In this document: positions 34,363 to 44,826 of the stretch, in pieces
How positions within the stretch are numbered: the first letter of the stretch is position 1
Layout: every line of letters starts with the position of its first letter
Source: Avena insularis
Lineage: Eukaryota; Streptophyta; Magnoliopsida; Poales; Poaceae
Assembly: GCA_023614405.1 (NCBI GenBank)
Contig: CM042694.1
Span: 352,364,010 to 352,428,009 of the forward strand
Length of the DNA: 64,000 bases
Direction of reading: 5' to 3'
Notes under the pieces: generated by a model
Told to the model about the DNA's origin: nothing
The model's database searches: none
The model's input: the letters and a program-made list of their open reading frames with translations, nothing else
Program-made: the position numbers and the translations under genes

Positions 34363-35880
34363 ATGACTACTCCTGAAAACACTAAGTTGTGTGACTTCAC
34401 TAGCATAAAGAACAATGATTTCATGTGCACACTTATTGCTCCACCTATTCCTGAAGCTGCTTTCTTTGAAATTAAACCTGCTTTGCTCAATCTTGTTATG
34501 AAAGAACAATTCTCTGGTGCTGGTACTGATGATGTTGCTTCTCACCTTAATAACTTTGTTGAACTTTGTGAGATGCAAAAACATTGGGATATAGATGGAG
34601 ATATTATTAAGCTTAAATTGTTTCCTTTCTCTTTGAGAGGAAAATCTAAAGAATGGTTGCTATCCCTACCTAGAAATAGTATTGATTCTTGGATTAAATG
34701 CAAAGATGCTTTCATTGGAAAATATTATCCTCCTGCTACGATTATATCTATGAGAAGTGAAATAATGAAATTTAAACAATTTGATAATGAACATGTTGCT
34801 CAAGCTTGGGAAAGAATGAAATCTTTAGTAAAGAATTGCCCCACTCATGGGTATCGCTTGGATGATTATCCAAACTTTTTATGCAGGACTGAATTATTCT
34901 TCAAGAAATCTGTTGGATTCTGCTGCTGGAGGCACCTTTATGACCATTACTTTGGGTGCTGCAACAAAGCTCCTTGATAATATGATGGTTAACTATTCTA
35001 AATGGCATACCGAGAGAGCTCCACAAGGTAAGAAGATAAATTCTATTGAAGAAACCTCCTCCTTGAGTGATAAAATTAATGTTATTATGTCTATGCTTGT
35101 TAATGGAAAAGCTCATATTGATCCAAATCATGTTCCCTTAGCCTCTTTGGTTGCTCAAGAAGAGCAAGTTGATGAACTTCATTAGAAATAATAATTTTAG
35201 CAACAATGCCTATAGGAATAATTTTGGTAGTAATAATTATAGGCCATATCCTACCAATAATGGTAATGCTTATGGAAATTCCTACAACAACAATAGAAGT
35301 GCACCCTCTGAACTTGAAGTCATGCTTAAGGACTTTATTAGTAAACAAACTGCTTCCAATATAAAACTGTTGAGGAAAAACTTTCAAATGCTGAAAAAAT
35401 ATTTCATCTTTGTCTGAAGCACAATCCTCTTTGATTAATAAAATGGTTGTTAAACCTGAAACTATGGAAACCCCCTTTGCTGCTACTAATGCCATACAAG
35501 TTAGAATTGATGAAAATGTTAGACTGTTAGCTGAATTGCATGCTAAGTGGGAAAGAGAAGATGAAATTTCTAGAAATAGTAGTATTTGTACTATTACCAC
35601 CACCAATGTTGATGCTAGCAAACCACATGAAGTCCCCATTCCTTTTGCAACAATGTCAAAAACCAATGGAACCGTTTCCAATAAAAATGCTGAAATTCTT
35701 CGAAATATGGGAAACAATAGTTCTACTACCTTGGATGGTAATTTTGATTTTGATCTTGATGGTTGCAATATTTCTAAAATAATTATGACCCTACAAAAGA
35801 TTGCTATAAGTCCTAATGCTAGTGCTATGAATATGGCCTTTACAAAACACATTACAGATGCTCTCATAAAAATTAAATAA
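34363..35880 (+). pseudogene. Athila-type gag of element C, frameshifted
   Basis: ATG at 34363 opens a gag of the retrotransposon-gag type: LCDFTSIKNNDFMC near the N-terminus, then HLNNFVELCEMQK, LFPFSLRGKSKEWLLSLP and WIKCKDAFIGKYYPP, the usual conserved core. A frame change near 34880 moves the coding sense to 34847-35185 (YSSRNLLDSAAGGTFM). A second change near 35185 leads to 35151-35417 (Asn-rich, NNFGSNNYRPYP), and a third to 35410-35880. Gag would assemble the particle and bind element RNA. I see no CCHC knuckle in the Asn-rich region. At least three frame changes mark it as non-functional. Confidence 0.85.
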
Positions 35881-35886
35881 GAAAAA

Positions 35887-36384
35887 TTGAAACATAAAGC
35901 TTATATTCCTAGGAAATTAGAAGATGGTTGGCAACCCATCATTAATATGAAAGTGAATGATTTTGATCGCAAAGCTTTATGTGATCTTGGTACTAGTGTC
36001 TATATTATGCCTAGAAAGATTTATGAAATGCTTGATTTTCCACCATTGGAAGATTGTTATTTAGATGTCCAACTTGATGATAATGCTAAAAAGAAACTCA
36101 TGGGGAGTATTAATGATGTTCTTATTATGGTTAACAATACCTATGTCCCCATTGATTTCTATGTTTTGGATGTTGAATGCAATGCTTCTTGTCCTATTAT
36201 TTTGGGATGACTTTTTCTTAGAACTGTTGGTGCCATTATTGATATGAAGGAATGCGCCATTAAATATCAATTCCCACTCAAGAAAGGTATAGAACACTTA
36301 CCTAGGAAGAGAGATAAGATACCTTTTGACTCTCCTATTAAAACAAAATTTGATCTTAATGCTTCTTCATTCGAAAATACTTGA
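35887..36384 (+). pseudogene. Aspartic protease of element C, with in-frame stop
   Basis: A protease block follows gag: LEDGWQPIINMKVNDF, then the active-site segment CDLGTSVYIMP, where Athila proteases have D-[LI]-G-[AT]-S, then DFYVLDVECNASCPIILG. A TGA at 36208-36210 stands where ILGRPFL-type proteins have Arg (CGA to TGA is one base). The same frame continues with LFLRTVGAIIDM and an acidic/basic tail to the stop at 36382-36384. It would cleave the gag polyprotein. No polymerase follows. Confidence 0.85.
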
Positions 36385-37080
36385 ATCTTGCTCCTATGCC
36401 TAGCTGAAAGGCGTTAAAGAAAAGCACTATTGGGAGATAACCCAAATTATTTTTTATTTTGTTGAGTATTGGAAGTTATTTCCTCAGTAATAATCTCTCC
36501 TTATACTTTTTTTGTGGTTTTTGTGCCGAGAATAACCTCTAATGAGAGAGAAGTAAGACTTGGAAAAGTTGCTGTCCCGAAACAGATTTTTGTGCTTCAC
36601 TGTAAAACATCGTGAAACATCCCTGAATGTCGGATTGAGATGTAATTTTCTGTGCTTATGCCCTAGGTTATTATATAACTTTCGTTAGTTTAGCACTTTT
36701 CGATTTGAGAAACATAAGATCTTCGAAAAAATCGGTTTTTACCTGCTGGTATGTTTTGACAGATTTCTGCCATTATTTGCATTTGCCTCTTAATCTCTTT
36801 CTCTTTGAGTTCTCTTTGATCACTTGAGATTTTAGAAGGAATTGCTACAGTAGCTTGTATTTTAATGGAAGTTTTACTTGTGTTGAAACTAAACCCAAAG
36901 ACTTATTATCTTGAATACACTAATGTTGCTAATGAAGATTGTGCGAAGTTTTGTATAAAGGAAATTTTCAAGTGTAGGGAAGAATAATGTGATGAGATGA
37001 AGTATGGATAAAAGCTCAAGCTTGGGGATGCCACCCACGTCACCCCAAGAAATATTCAAGAGGTACAAGCGTCAAATCTT

Positions 37081-37101
37081 GGGGATGCCCAAGGCATCCC
37101 C
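37081..37101 (+). other. Conserved stem-loop in element C
   Basis: GGGGATGCC, a CAA loop, then GGCATCCCC; a perfect 9-bp stem. The same hairpin is at 6396-6416 in element F. Confidence 0.6.
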
Positions 37102-39087
37102 TTCTTCATCAATAAAAATCTCAGGTTTTCTTCCAAAACACTTCATTTTTATTGTTTCATGCACAGTTGTGTTGTTCTTGGAGCATCTTTGTTTTTATTT
37201 TTGTTTTTAGTTTTATTTTGTTTGGTTTGCTTAAATAAATTGGTTGGACCCCCGCATTCATATGTTGTTTCAAATAAGTTGATTGGTGTTGGAAAAGAGT
37301 ATGAAAATCCATGCTTATAAGTGGTACAAAAGGAGCTTGTCTTAACTGTGGCCTAGACTTTATCATGTCATGTTTGATATTTCTTTAACCTTATGCTTAG
37401 TGATTATTGTTGTAGCATGACTTTTTCCAAACAATTGAGATTGCCTAATGTGCCTTGAAAGAATCACACGTTGTTTTAGCATACAAAAGCATAATATTGT
37501 GGTATTCTCCTTTGATGCTTTATTTGGGTTGACTTGGCACATGCTTACACCATGTTAAGACTATCAATCAGTCACCTTAGCCTATATGATCATTTAGTTT
37601 TTGACTTGTAATATCACTTTATGCTTTAATTAATAATGTTTTGTCGCTTTCCATGATTATGGCCATTATTGGTCTCTTAGTTGGTCGCTCCCAGTCTTTT
37701 GCTAGCCTCCACCTGTACCACGTATGAGTTTCACTCATGCATCCAACCTCCAAGAAAACCAAGTTATTCCAAAGAGTTCACTATAAATTCCTATGCATGG
37801 TGTGTTACACCATTCCAAGTATATTCATGTTTTTATCTACCTTCCAAATTAAACTTTTGTTATGTGAAAATTAGTGATTAAAACTCTCACAAACTTGATG
37901 ACACACTTTATTTTCTTGCACTTAATAAACTTGAACCATTGTGTCCATCTATGTTGCTTATATGCTTGCGCTTTATAAGTTGTGAATTAGCAGAACCATG
38001 ATACCATGGGGAACGCTTTCAACATTGCACTTATTATTCAGTTGATATCATATTCTTTTGTTTATGGATCCCGGCAGTGTGAAATAAAAGGAGAGCTTGT
38101 AAGCTCATGGAGTTTGTATGTGTATTAGAGAAACGCCTAGGCAGCTAGCCTAAGCCATGCCTAATCATGGTGGAAACTTGCAGCATAACCATAGTGAGCA
38201 TTCTGTGAAGCATCCTCAATAAAAACCTATGCAAATAGCAAATAAAAAGATCGCTGAGATGCTCATTGTCTGTTGCCTTGTCATTTTGATATGGGAAAGC
38301 TCCTGTGTCATGGGGCAAGGGGTACCCCTTTGGCGGTTCTCCATGATACACATGTACTTACAATGACAAGAACTTACTTGTGACTAAAGTTGAGTAGCAT
38401 GAGGTTCGGTACTCGTAAGCAAGGGGCATGAGATTTTCAACTTATAACTTGTCAAACATATCCTCATATTTGTGTCACTTTAACCTCAATCACCTCAAGA
38501 TGCTTATGGTAGGGGCAATGAGAGCTGAAAGCTAATAAGTACCATAATTTTTGGAAGCTCTTTATGAAACTTGAAATCCCTGCTTCCCTCTGTGAAGGGC
38601 CTTTCTTTTTTACTTTTATGTTGAGTCTCCATCTTCTATCTTTATGCACCAATTGAGAGAGCATAGTGGTCATTCTTAGTTTAATGTGCATTGTCCCAAA
38701 ACTTGTTGATTGATTCATAACTTTGATATTGCTTGTTCTTAAATTATTTGTATCTAGTCACCCTTATGAACTTTGAAGGTGTCCTATGCATTTATGTTTT
38801 GCTATACCATGAGTGACAAGCTGATTACCACTCTTATTATATTTTCTATATGTGAAACAAACAAACGTCTTTCAATGCATTGTTATTCATGACCTTTTGT
38901 TTGTACCTTTTCATGTTACAACATAGTTGCTATGTCTTATTGTTAGAACTCTATCTTTCATTCTCATGTTTAGAGTACTTTGATCCCAGCTATCAATGCT
39001 TTACAAATACCTTGATCAAGATCGTGATGGTGCATGTCACCTCAAAAATTATTCTTTTTATCACTTACCTACTCGAGGATGAGCATG

Positions 39088-39106
39088 AGTTAAGCTTGGG
39101 GATGCT
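39088..39106 (+). other. Polypurine tract of element C
   Basis: AGTTAAGCTTGGGGATGCT directly before the 3' LTR at 39107; the same AAGCTTGGGG core precedes the LTRs of E (1846) and, inverted, F (4334). Confidence 0.7.
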
Positions 39107-40657
39107 TGATACGTCATAAACGTATCTATAATTTTTGATGCTCCCTTCTTGTTTTGTATCAACTTTCTTATGTTTTGTTTACACTTTGAGGTATTTTTAT
39201 ACATTTTCTGGAACTAACCTATTAACAAGATGCCGCAATGCCAGTTGCCTGTTTTCTGCTGTTTTTGGTTTCAAAAAAGCTAGTAAGGAAATATTCTCGG
39301 AATTGGAAGGGACAAAAGCCAAAGTCAATATTTTACCAGAAGGAACACGGAGTCCGAAGGGCAGCCGAAGTAGGGCCACAAGGTGGCCACACCTAGGGTT
39401 GGCGTGGCCACCCCCTAGGGCGCGCCACCCCATGGTGTGGGCCCCTCGGGCACCCACCGACCTTGCCCCTTTGCCTATAAAAGTACCCCGATGCAGAAAC
39501 CCTAAGTACCAGATCAAAAATCCACGAAAGAGTCTGTAGCCGCCGCTATCTCCATCCCTAGATCGGGAGGGTCCGAAGCTCTTCCCGGCACCCTGTCGGA
39601 GGGGAGAGATCATCCCGGAGGCCTTCTTCATCACCATGCCAGCCTCCGGAGTGATGCGTGAGTAGTTCACCCTTGGACTATGGGTCCATACAGTAGCTAG
39701 ACGGTTGGTTCTCCTCCTTTGTGCTATCATGTTTAGATCTTGTGAGCTTCGTTCATGATCAAGATCATCTATTTGTAATCCTATATGTTGTGTTTGCGGG
39801 GATCCGATGGATATTGAGATACTATGTCAGATTGATTATTGATTCTATCATGTCTATGTTATTTGTGATCTTGCATGCTCTCTGTTGCTAGTAGCTATCT
39901 TGGCCAAGTAGATGCTTGTAACTCCAAGAGGGAGTATTTATGCTCGATAGTAGGTTCATGCTCTAGTAATCTGGGGAAGTGACAGAAATCTCTAAGGTTG
40001 TAGATGTGTTGTTGCTACTAGGGAGAAAACAACAATCCTTTGTCCATGGGGAAATTGTATTGTTTACTTTACACACTTTGCTTAATGCAATTATCTGTTG
40101 CTTGTAACTTAATACTGGAAGGGGTTCGGATGATAACCTGAAGGTGGATTATTAGTCATAGATGCAGTTGGATTACAGTCTATGTATTATGTTGTAATGC
40201 CCAATCAAATATCGTAGGAGTCAAGATGTCTAGTATATGCATTGTTATGCTTTCTCAATCTGTCAATTGCCCTGCTATAATTTGTTCACCCAACATGCTA
40301 TTTATCTTAAGGAGAAACACCTCTAGTGAACTGTGGACCCCAGTCCATTCCTTTACCATTAATATACCATCTACTGTTTACTGTTTACTTTCTGCAAGCA
40401 ATTACTATCTTCCACACTATACATTTAATCCTTTGTTTTCAGCAAAACCAGTGGGATTGACAATCTCACTGTAAGTTGGGGCAAAGTTCTGTGGTTGTGT
40501 TATGCAGGATTCCAAGTTGCTAGCAATACCTTGGAGTTGTTTCCTTACTCCTACTGGTTCGATAACATTGGTTTCATAACTAAGGGAAACTTGCTATTGT
40601 GCTCATCACACCTTCCTCTTGGGGTTCCCAACAAGCTCTACATATCTTGAGCCATCA
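39107..40657 (+). repeat. Complete 3' LTR of element C
   Basis: 1551 bp, TGATACGTC to GAGCCATCA. It contains GC-rich U3 sequence with the palindromic 'ggcgcgccacc' motifs (39400-39440) and a TATA box at 39476-39482. ORFs 39135-39539, 39197-39730 and 40226-40474 are LTR sequence, the latter repeated at 33641-33850. Confidence 0.9.
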
Positions 40658-40659
40658 CC

Positions 40660-41530
40660 GGTGTGGTTGTTGGGAGGGTGATGGGAGGAATGTGGAGGAG
40701 GTGTGGGTCTAGGGAGGATGTGGTAGGAGATGTGGTGGATGGTTGGGAGGCAGGAGCATATGGAAAGACGTGTTCATCAAAGGTGACATGTCGAGAGATG
40801 AGAATGTGATGAGGTGATAGGCAAGACAACGACATCCTTTGTGACGGGAAGGGTAATCGAGAAAGACACATTTTGTGGATTGTGGAGCAAGTTTGCTGGG
40901 AGCGATGGAGGAGGTGTTGACATAGCATAGGCAGCCGAATACGCATAGGTGAGCATAGGAAGGGTTTGTGCCGTAGAGGATGAAGTGTGGTGTTTGTCGA
41001 TGGAGGGCTACTATGGGACGAATGTTTGGAAGGTGTGTGGCAGTGTGGAGTGCCTCGGCCTAGAAAGTAGGAGGTATAGAAGCCTAAAAAGGTAGGGTAT
41101 GGATGACATCATTGATGGTGTGAATTTCTCGTTCAACTTTTCCATGTTGTTGGGAAGTATAGGGACAGGAGAAACGAAAAAGGGTGTTGTGTGTTTGAAA
41201 GAATGTGTTGAGTTTAAAATTATCAAATTCTTTACCATTGTCGCATTGAATAGTTAAGATTGGAAGTTGAAAATGGGTGGTGACAAAGGCATGGAAAGCA
41301 ACAGAAGTAGCAAAGACATCTGATTTCTTGCGGATAGGAAAGCTCCAGAAATAATGAGAGAAGTCATCAATAATAACAAGATAATAACAGAAACCAGAAA
41401 AGCTCAGTATTGGGGAGGTCCATAAATCACAGTGTAATAGTTCAAATGGTCGAGTAGTAGACGATTACGATAAAGAAAATGGTAGCCTAACCTATTTTCC
41501 TAATTGACATGCATGACACAAGGAAGATCC
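40660..41530 (-). pseudogene. GAG-pre-integrase end and integrase of copia element G
   Basis: Translating the minus strand in shifting frames gives the pre-integrase zinc motif (HRCLGHPG ... CHACQLGK near 41510), the integrase core with LLHCDLWTSP, IDDFSHYFW, then TIQCDNGKEF (the second catalytic Asp) and SCPYTSQQHGKVER (the catalytic Glu region), and then a VFGCLCYVNTS ... STKCVFLDYP segment typical of the C-terminal part of copia integrases. It is interrupted by stops (near 41080-41095, 41480) and truncated at 40658 by element C. Confidence 0.8.
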
Positions 41531-41768
41531 TGTTTTATTCGTGGAGCTTGGCGTGGATGTGGGCAGTGGTGGCATGGAGTTGTGGCCAGGGTGTCCGAGA
41601 CAGCGGTGCGAAAGGTTGTGGGAGATGGTGGCGAGGTAGCCGACAACATAGGCAGGTGGATTGATGGTGTAGAGAGGACCCGGACTGCTACATCAGAGAA
41701 TCATGATCCCACTGGGAAGAGCATTCACAAAGAAACCAAAACGATCAAATTCAATGGTGCAATAATTA

Positions 41769-41996
41769 TCAATACATAATTGGTGAACAGAGATGAGTTT
41801 TTTGATAATGTGGGGAACTAAGAGTATGTTGCGGAGGTAGAGAGGTTGAGTAAGAGAGGGGAGGGTTTGGGATCCGATGTGAGTGACAGGGAGGGTGGCA
41901 CCGTTGCCAACGGTGACAAACTGCGATGAAGAGGGAAGAAGGGGAGTGAAAATTACTGGGATTGGATGCCATATGAGAGGATGCACCAGTGTCCAT
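41769..41996 (-). pseudogene. Aspartic protease fragment of copia element G
   Basis: The active-site segment MDTGASSHMASN is visible in one frame. The continuation VTVGNGATLPVTHIG and NILLVPHIIKKLISVHQLC is in another frame (to about 41693), as in copia retropepsins. A frameshift lies between the two, about 41940. Confidence 0.8.
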
Positions 41997-42399
41997 GTGC
42001 TAGTCGCTGTCGGGGATATGCATGTTGTGAAGGGCGGCGAGGAGGGCGGGGTCGATCTGCCGCTGCAGTGTGTAGGTGCCATGAGATCCCTGAGCAGTGT
42101 AGGACTGGAGTGTCACGCTAGGGCGTGGTCCAAGAAGGCCTGGAGACGGTGCTTGCCATGGCGTCGGTGTTCTAGGCTGCCAGGGAGTCGTTGGTGGTGG
42201 CTGCCATGGAGCCTGCTGAAGTTGGGCCTGCTAAAGTTGGGCACGCGTAGGGGCCCCAGTCCAGGGGTTGAACTACTAGGGGGTGTCACGACCGTGCCCG
42301 CGTCCGTGTCGCCACATCTACGGCCTCCGCCATGGAAGCCGTTGGTGAAGTAGTTGTTGTCGCGGCCTCCGACGCGATCGCCCCCGACGGGAGTAGGTG

Positions 42400-43269
42400 C
42401 AAAGCAATCTCAAGGGGGCGGGGGAGTATGTCCACATTGTTGGGCAGCACACTCTGGCCCATGGCCTAGAGTGCAGTGGAGGAGGCGTTGCGAGCATCGG
42501 TGCACCACTGAGTTTCTTCGAGGATGAGGGAGGAGCGCGTCTGAAAAAACAAGGGGAATGCCACCTAAAAGGGCAGAAACGAATGCAGATGGGCGTAAGT
42601 GTCATTGTGTCCTCAGAGGAGTGTTAGAACTAGCGTCTTGTCGCTGATGGGTTGGCCAACATTGATGAGCGAGTCAGCGAGGCTCTTGAGCTTGGCACAG
42701 TAGTCGTTGATGGAGAGATCACCCTGTAGCGTGTTGCGGAAGTCATCCTCGAGCTAGATGGCATGGTGCTTCTTGTTGTCACGAAAGAGGTTCTCGATGG
42801 TGTCCTAGATGGTGCACGCGGTGGAGCTAGGGCGCATGACGATGCCGAGGAGATCGGTGTCGATGGAGCCATAGATCCAGGAGAGGACGCTGAATTCGTC
42901 ATGGCCCCATGCAGAGGTGGGGGACGTGTCGGAGGGAGTGGCCTCACCAGTGACATGGGCGGTGAGGCCGTAGCGGCCGAGAGAAACGAGGAAGAGCTCC
43001 CTCCAGTTGGAGTAGTTTCTATCGGTGAGGCTGAGGGTGATCGGCGCATGGAGCTTGATGGAGGTGACGTAGGTGGAAGGGTTAGGTGTGGTGGTGTCGG
43101 TGGGGTTGGGGTTTGCGGGAGGTGTGGGTAGGCTAGCCGCAGGGGAAAGGGCAACGACGTTGGTGTTGACGATGGCGAGCTGTTGGGAGAGGGAGGCTTC
43201 ACATGCATCTAGGGCTTTGGCATGGTCCTCGATCTCGCGCTCCTTGGCTACGATCTCGTCAGGAGTCAT
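42400..43269 (-). pseudogene. Gag of copia element G
   Basis: ATG at 43269 starts a 154-codon open stretch. A short helical N-terminus rich in Glu/Lys/Ala is followed by a Pro/Thr linker and the copia gag core: LTDRNYSNWRELFL, GLTAHVTG, WGHDEFSVLSWIYGSID. After a stop at 42805 the same protein continues in degenerate frames (DDFRNTLQGDLSINDYC; YAHLHSFLPF) to about 42400. This matches the UBN2/gag-polypeptide family of copia elements. It would form the particle. Several stops make it non-functional. Confidence 0.8.
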
Positions 43270-43372
43270 GGTGGGATAGAGGAAGGGGAGGGATGGTGGC
43301 TAGGTTTTTGGGGGAGGGAGAGGTGCGGTGGCTAGGGTTCTAGCGAGAGGGCGGTAGGGGGGCTGAAGAACC

Positions 43373-43384
43373 GCTCTGATACCA
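43373..43384 (-). other. Primer-binding site of copia element G
   Basis: On the minus strand TGGTATCAGAGC, the standard match to the 3' end of plant initiator tRNA-Met, directly next to the LTR. Confidence 0.93.
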
Positions 43385-44113
43385 TGAAACAATGGGCTGC
43401 TCGATGGCGCGCCTCATCCCCCTCTTCCTCTATTTATATACACAAGGACTTGGACTCCAAGTCAAGATTACATGAAGTGTTACACAAGAAATCATCCTAA
43501 CTAAATATTGTTACACTTGGGGGACGATCTCTCCGTAACACTCCCGCAGCACAAGAACATCTAACACAGGAGACCTCACACAGATGTCTCCCTACAGCTT
43601 AGTGTCGCTCCAACCATCACCTCCATAACACAGATGCACTCCTTCACAATGCCTACATCGTCTATGCATCTACCCATCTCCGACCAAATCAGAGGTCCTC
43701 CCCCACCTCCAGTTTGTCTTGTCCCCAAATCCAACCCTTAACAACTTACTATCCTCCCATCAGCACCTCAATTGCACCATTCTAACTAGCTTTCTGAGCA
43801 ACCCTCGTGCAGAGCAGCGACCAAGTCTCACACAACACACCTTGCAACATGAGTACCATGTTGACTTTGGGGAAATTTCTAGCTTGGCTTGGCCCTTGGA
43901 CCTCCACACCCGCTTATATGTATAGCATAACTTAGCCTTACATCTTCACTCATACACTGCAATGATCTAGACTATAGTAGGACGCTACTACTATACTAAC
44001 ACTCCCTAGAATACTCTAGACTCAACTAGGATACCAACATAGACTCCAACACTTCACTAGAATACTCTGGACTCTCCTAGGACAATGCTACTACACTATC
44101 TCAGGTTCCAACA
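43385..44113 (-). repeat. 5' LTR of copia element G
   Basis: About 729 bp. On the minus strand it begins TGTTGGAACC at 44113 and ends in TTGTTTCA next to the PBS. A TATA-like TATATAAATAG on the minus strand (about 43430-43440) would serve as the LTR promoter. The partner LTR is outside the window, so no target duplication can be checked. Confidence 0.8.
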
Positions 44114-44135
44114 GTAATTGTATGGCCACCGGCAT

Positions 44136-44517
44136 TGTCATCCGCAACCATTTGGGGTCAGGTACCATGTCGATAATCCAGAGCTAGCTGAAGCCATTGT
44201 AATGCGACATGTTTTAATCTTTGCTGAAGAAACTGGTTTCCAAAAGATATATGTGGCATCTCATTGTTATAGTCTCATAAGCGAAGTGAAGAAATCAGGA
44301 GAATGACAGATCTTACATAGGTGTTATAGTTTCTGATATTAAGGGTAGGGCCCCAAAGTTTATATCTTGCTGTTTTACTCATGTCAGTCAATCTTCTAAC
44401 GTGGCAGCTCATGTTCTAGCAAAGTCTTCTGAACAGGATGCAGGTTCATGTTGTCTTAATGAAGAATCTGATGTAATCAAGGCCACTGTATGTACTAAAC
44501 AACCTTGTATGAGTGAA
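44136..44517 (+). pseudogene. RNase H-like (RVT_3 type) gene remnant
   Basis: The open piece 44118-44306 gives NPELAEAIVMRHVLIFAEETGF and then VASHCYSLIS, the pattern E-A ... A-L ... E-T-G-[CF] ... S-D-C of the plant RNase H-like domain found at the ends of LINE-type reverse transcriptases and in orphan genes. A +1 shift after 44306 continues it with YIGVIVSDIKGRAPKF and FTHVSQSSNVAAHVLAKSS, the well-conserved last motif of the domain, and it ends at a TGA near 44517. The catalytic Asp of the second motif is His here. It is a decayed fragment, probably a LINE 3' remnant, and lies next to the insertion edge of copia element G. Confidence 0.7.
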
Positions 44518-44826
44518 TGAAACTGCCCTGGAAGAAAGACCGTACATCCTTCCAGCTCGTCAATATTTTGTTGCAGGCTTAGCAGTACTGACTTGCTATT
44601 CCCCTTCATGTGCTACTGGTGAAGTAATACAGCTAAAGAGTTGCTAGATTAATTTCAAAAAATATTTTGATTGCCGACAACTTTTCTTGAAATATGGGAT
44701 ACAACTGTCGAGAATTTCGAGTGCAGAAGCTTCTATTGTTGCTACGTTCACAGCGTGGTTCTTTTCATGCACTGAAAAAAGAAAAACCAACTAAAAACGG
44801 CAAAGACTATTCATCGTGTATTCACT
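44518..44826. other. 3' flank of the ABCB gene
   Basis: About 310 bp of AT-rich unique-looking sequence that should contain the 3' UTR and polyadenylation region of the minus-strand ABCB gene. I see no other feature in it. Confidence 0.5.

Larger units (their letters stand above)
36385..39106 (+). other. Long non-coding tail of element C
   Basis: 2.7 kb without a credible ORF, shared with element F (inverted, 4334-7180) and element E (1-1858). It contains a 21-bp perfect hairpin at 37081-37101 and ends at the polypurine tract. The small ORFs 37004-37210, 37681-37881 and 38880-39119 are not conserved as proteins. Confidence 0.7.
32851..40657 (+). mobile_element. Athila-type gypsy element C, polymerase-deficient
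   Basis: Plus-strand order is the remaining part of the 5' LTR (32851-34069), PBS, gag, aspartic protease, a long non-coding region, a polypurine tract and a complete 3' LTR (39107-40657). There is no reverse transcriptase, RNase H or integrase: after the protease stop at 36384 the sequence goes straight to the conserved non-coding tail. This is therefore an internally deleted, non-autonomous derivative. The 5' LTR was split by copia element D, whose target site matches position 39437 in the 3' LTR. The overlapping LTR parts (about 1.2 kb) differ by only a few percent by eye. The right-hand target duplication candidate is CCGGT (40658-40662); the left one is outside the window. Confidence 0.88.
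40658..44113 (-). mobile_element. Copia-type element G, 5' part
   Basis: Minus-strand order is 5' LTR (43385-44113), PBS complementary to initiator tRNA-Met (43373-43384), gag (from 43269), aspartic protease, GAG-pre-integrase and integrase. It is cut at 40658 by the insertion of element C; reverse transcriptase, RNase H and the 3' LTR would lie left of the window. Protease upstream of integrase is the Ty1/copia order. The coding part has several stops and frame changes. Confidence 0.88.

Noticed and set aside
42630..43208. 192-aa Ser/Pro/Thr-rich minus-strand ORF
   Set aside because: Alternate frame of the copia gag, which has the recognised motifs in the 43269-42805 frame.
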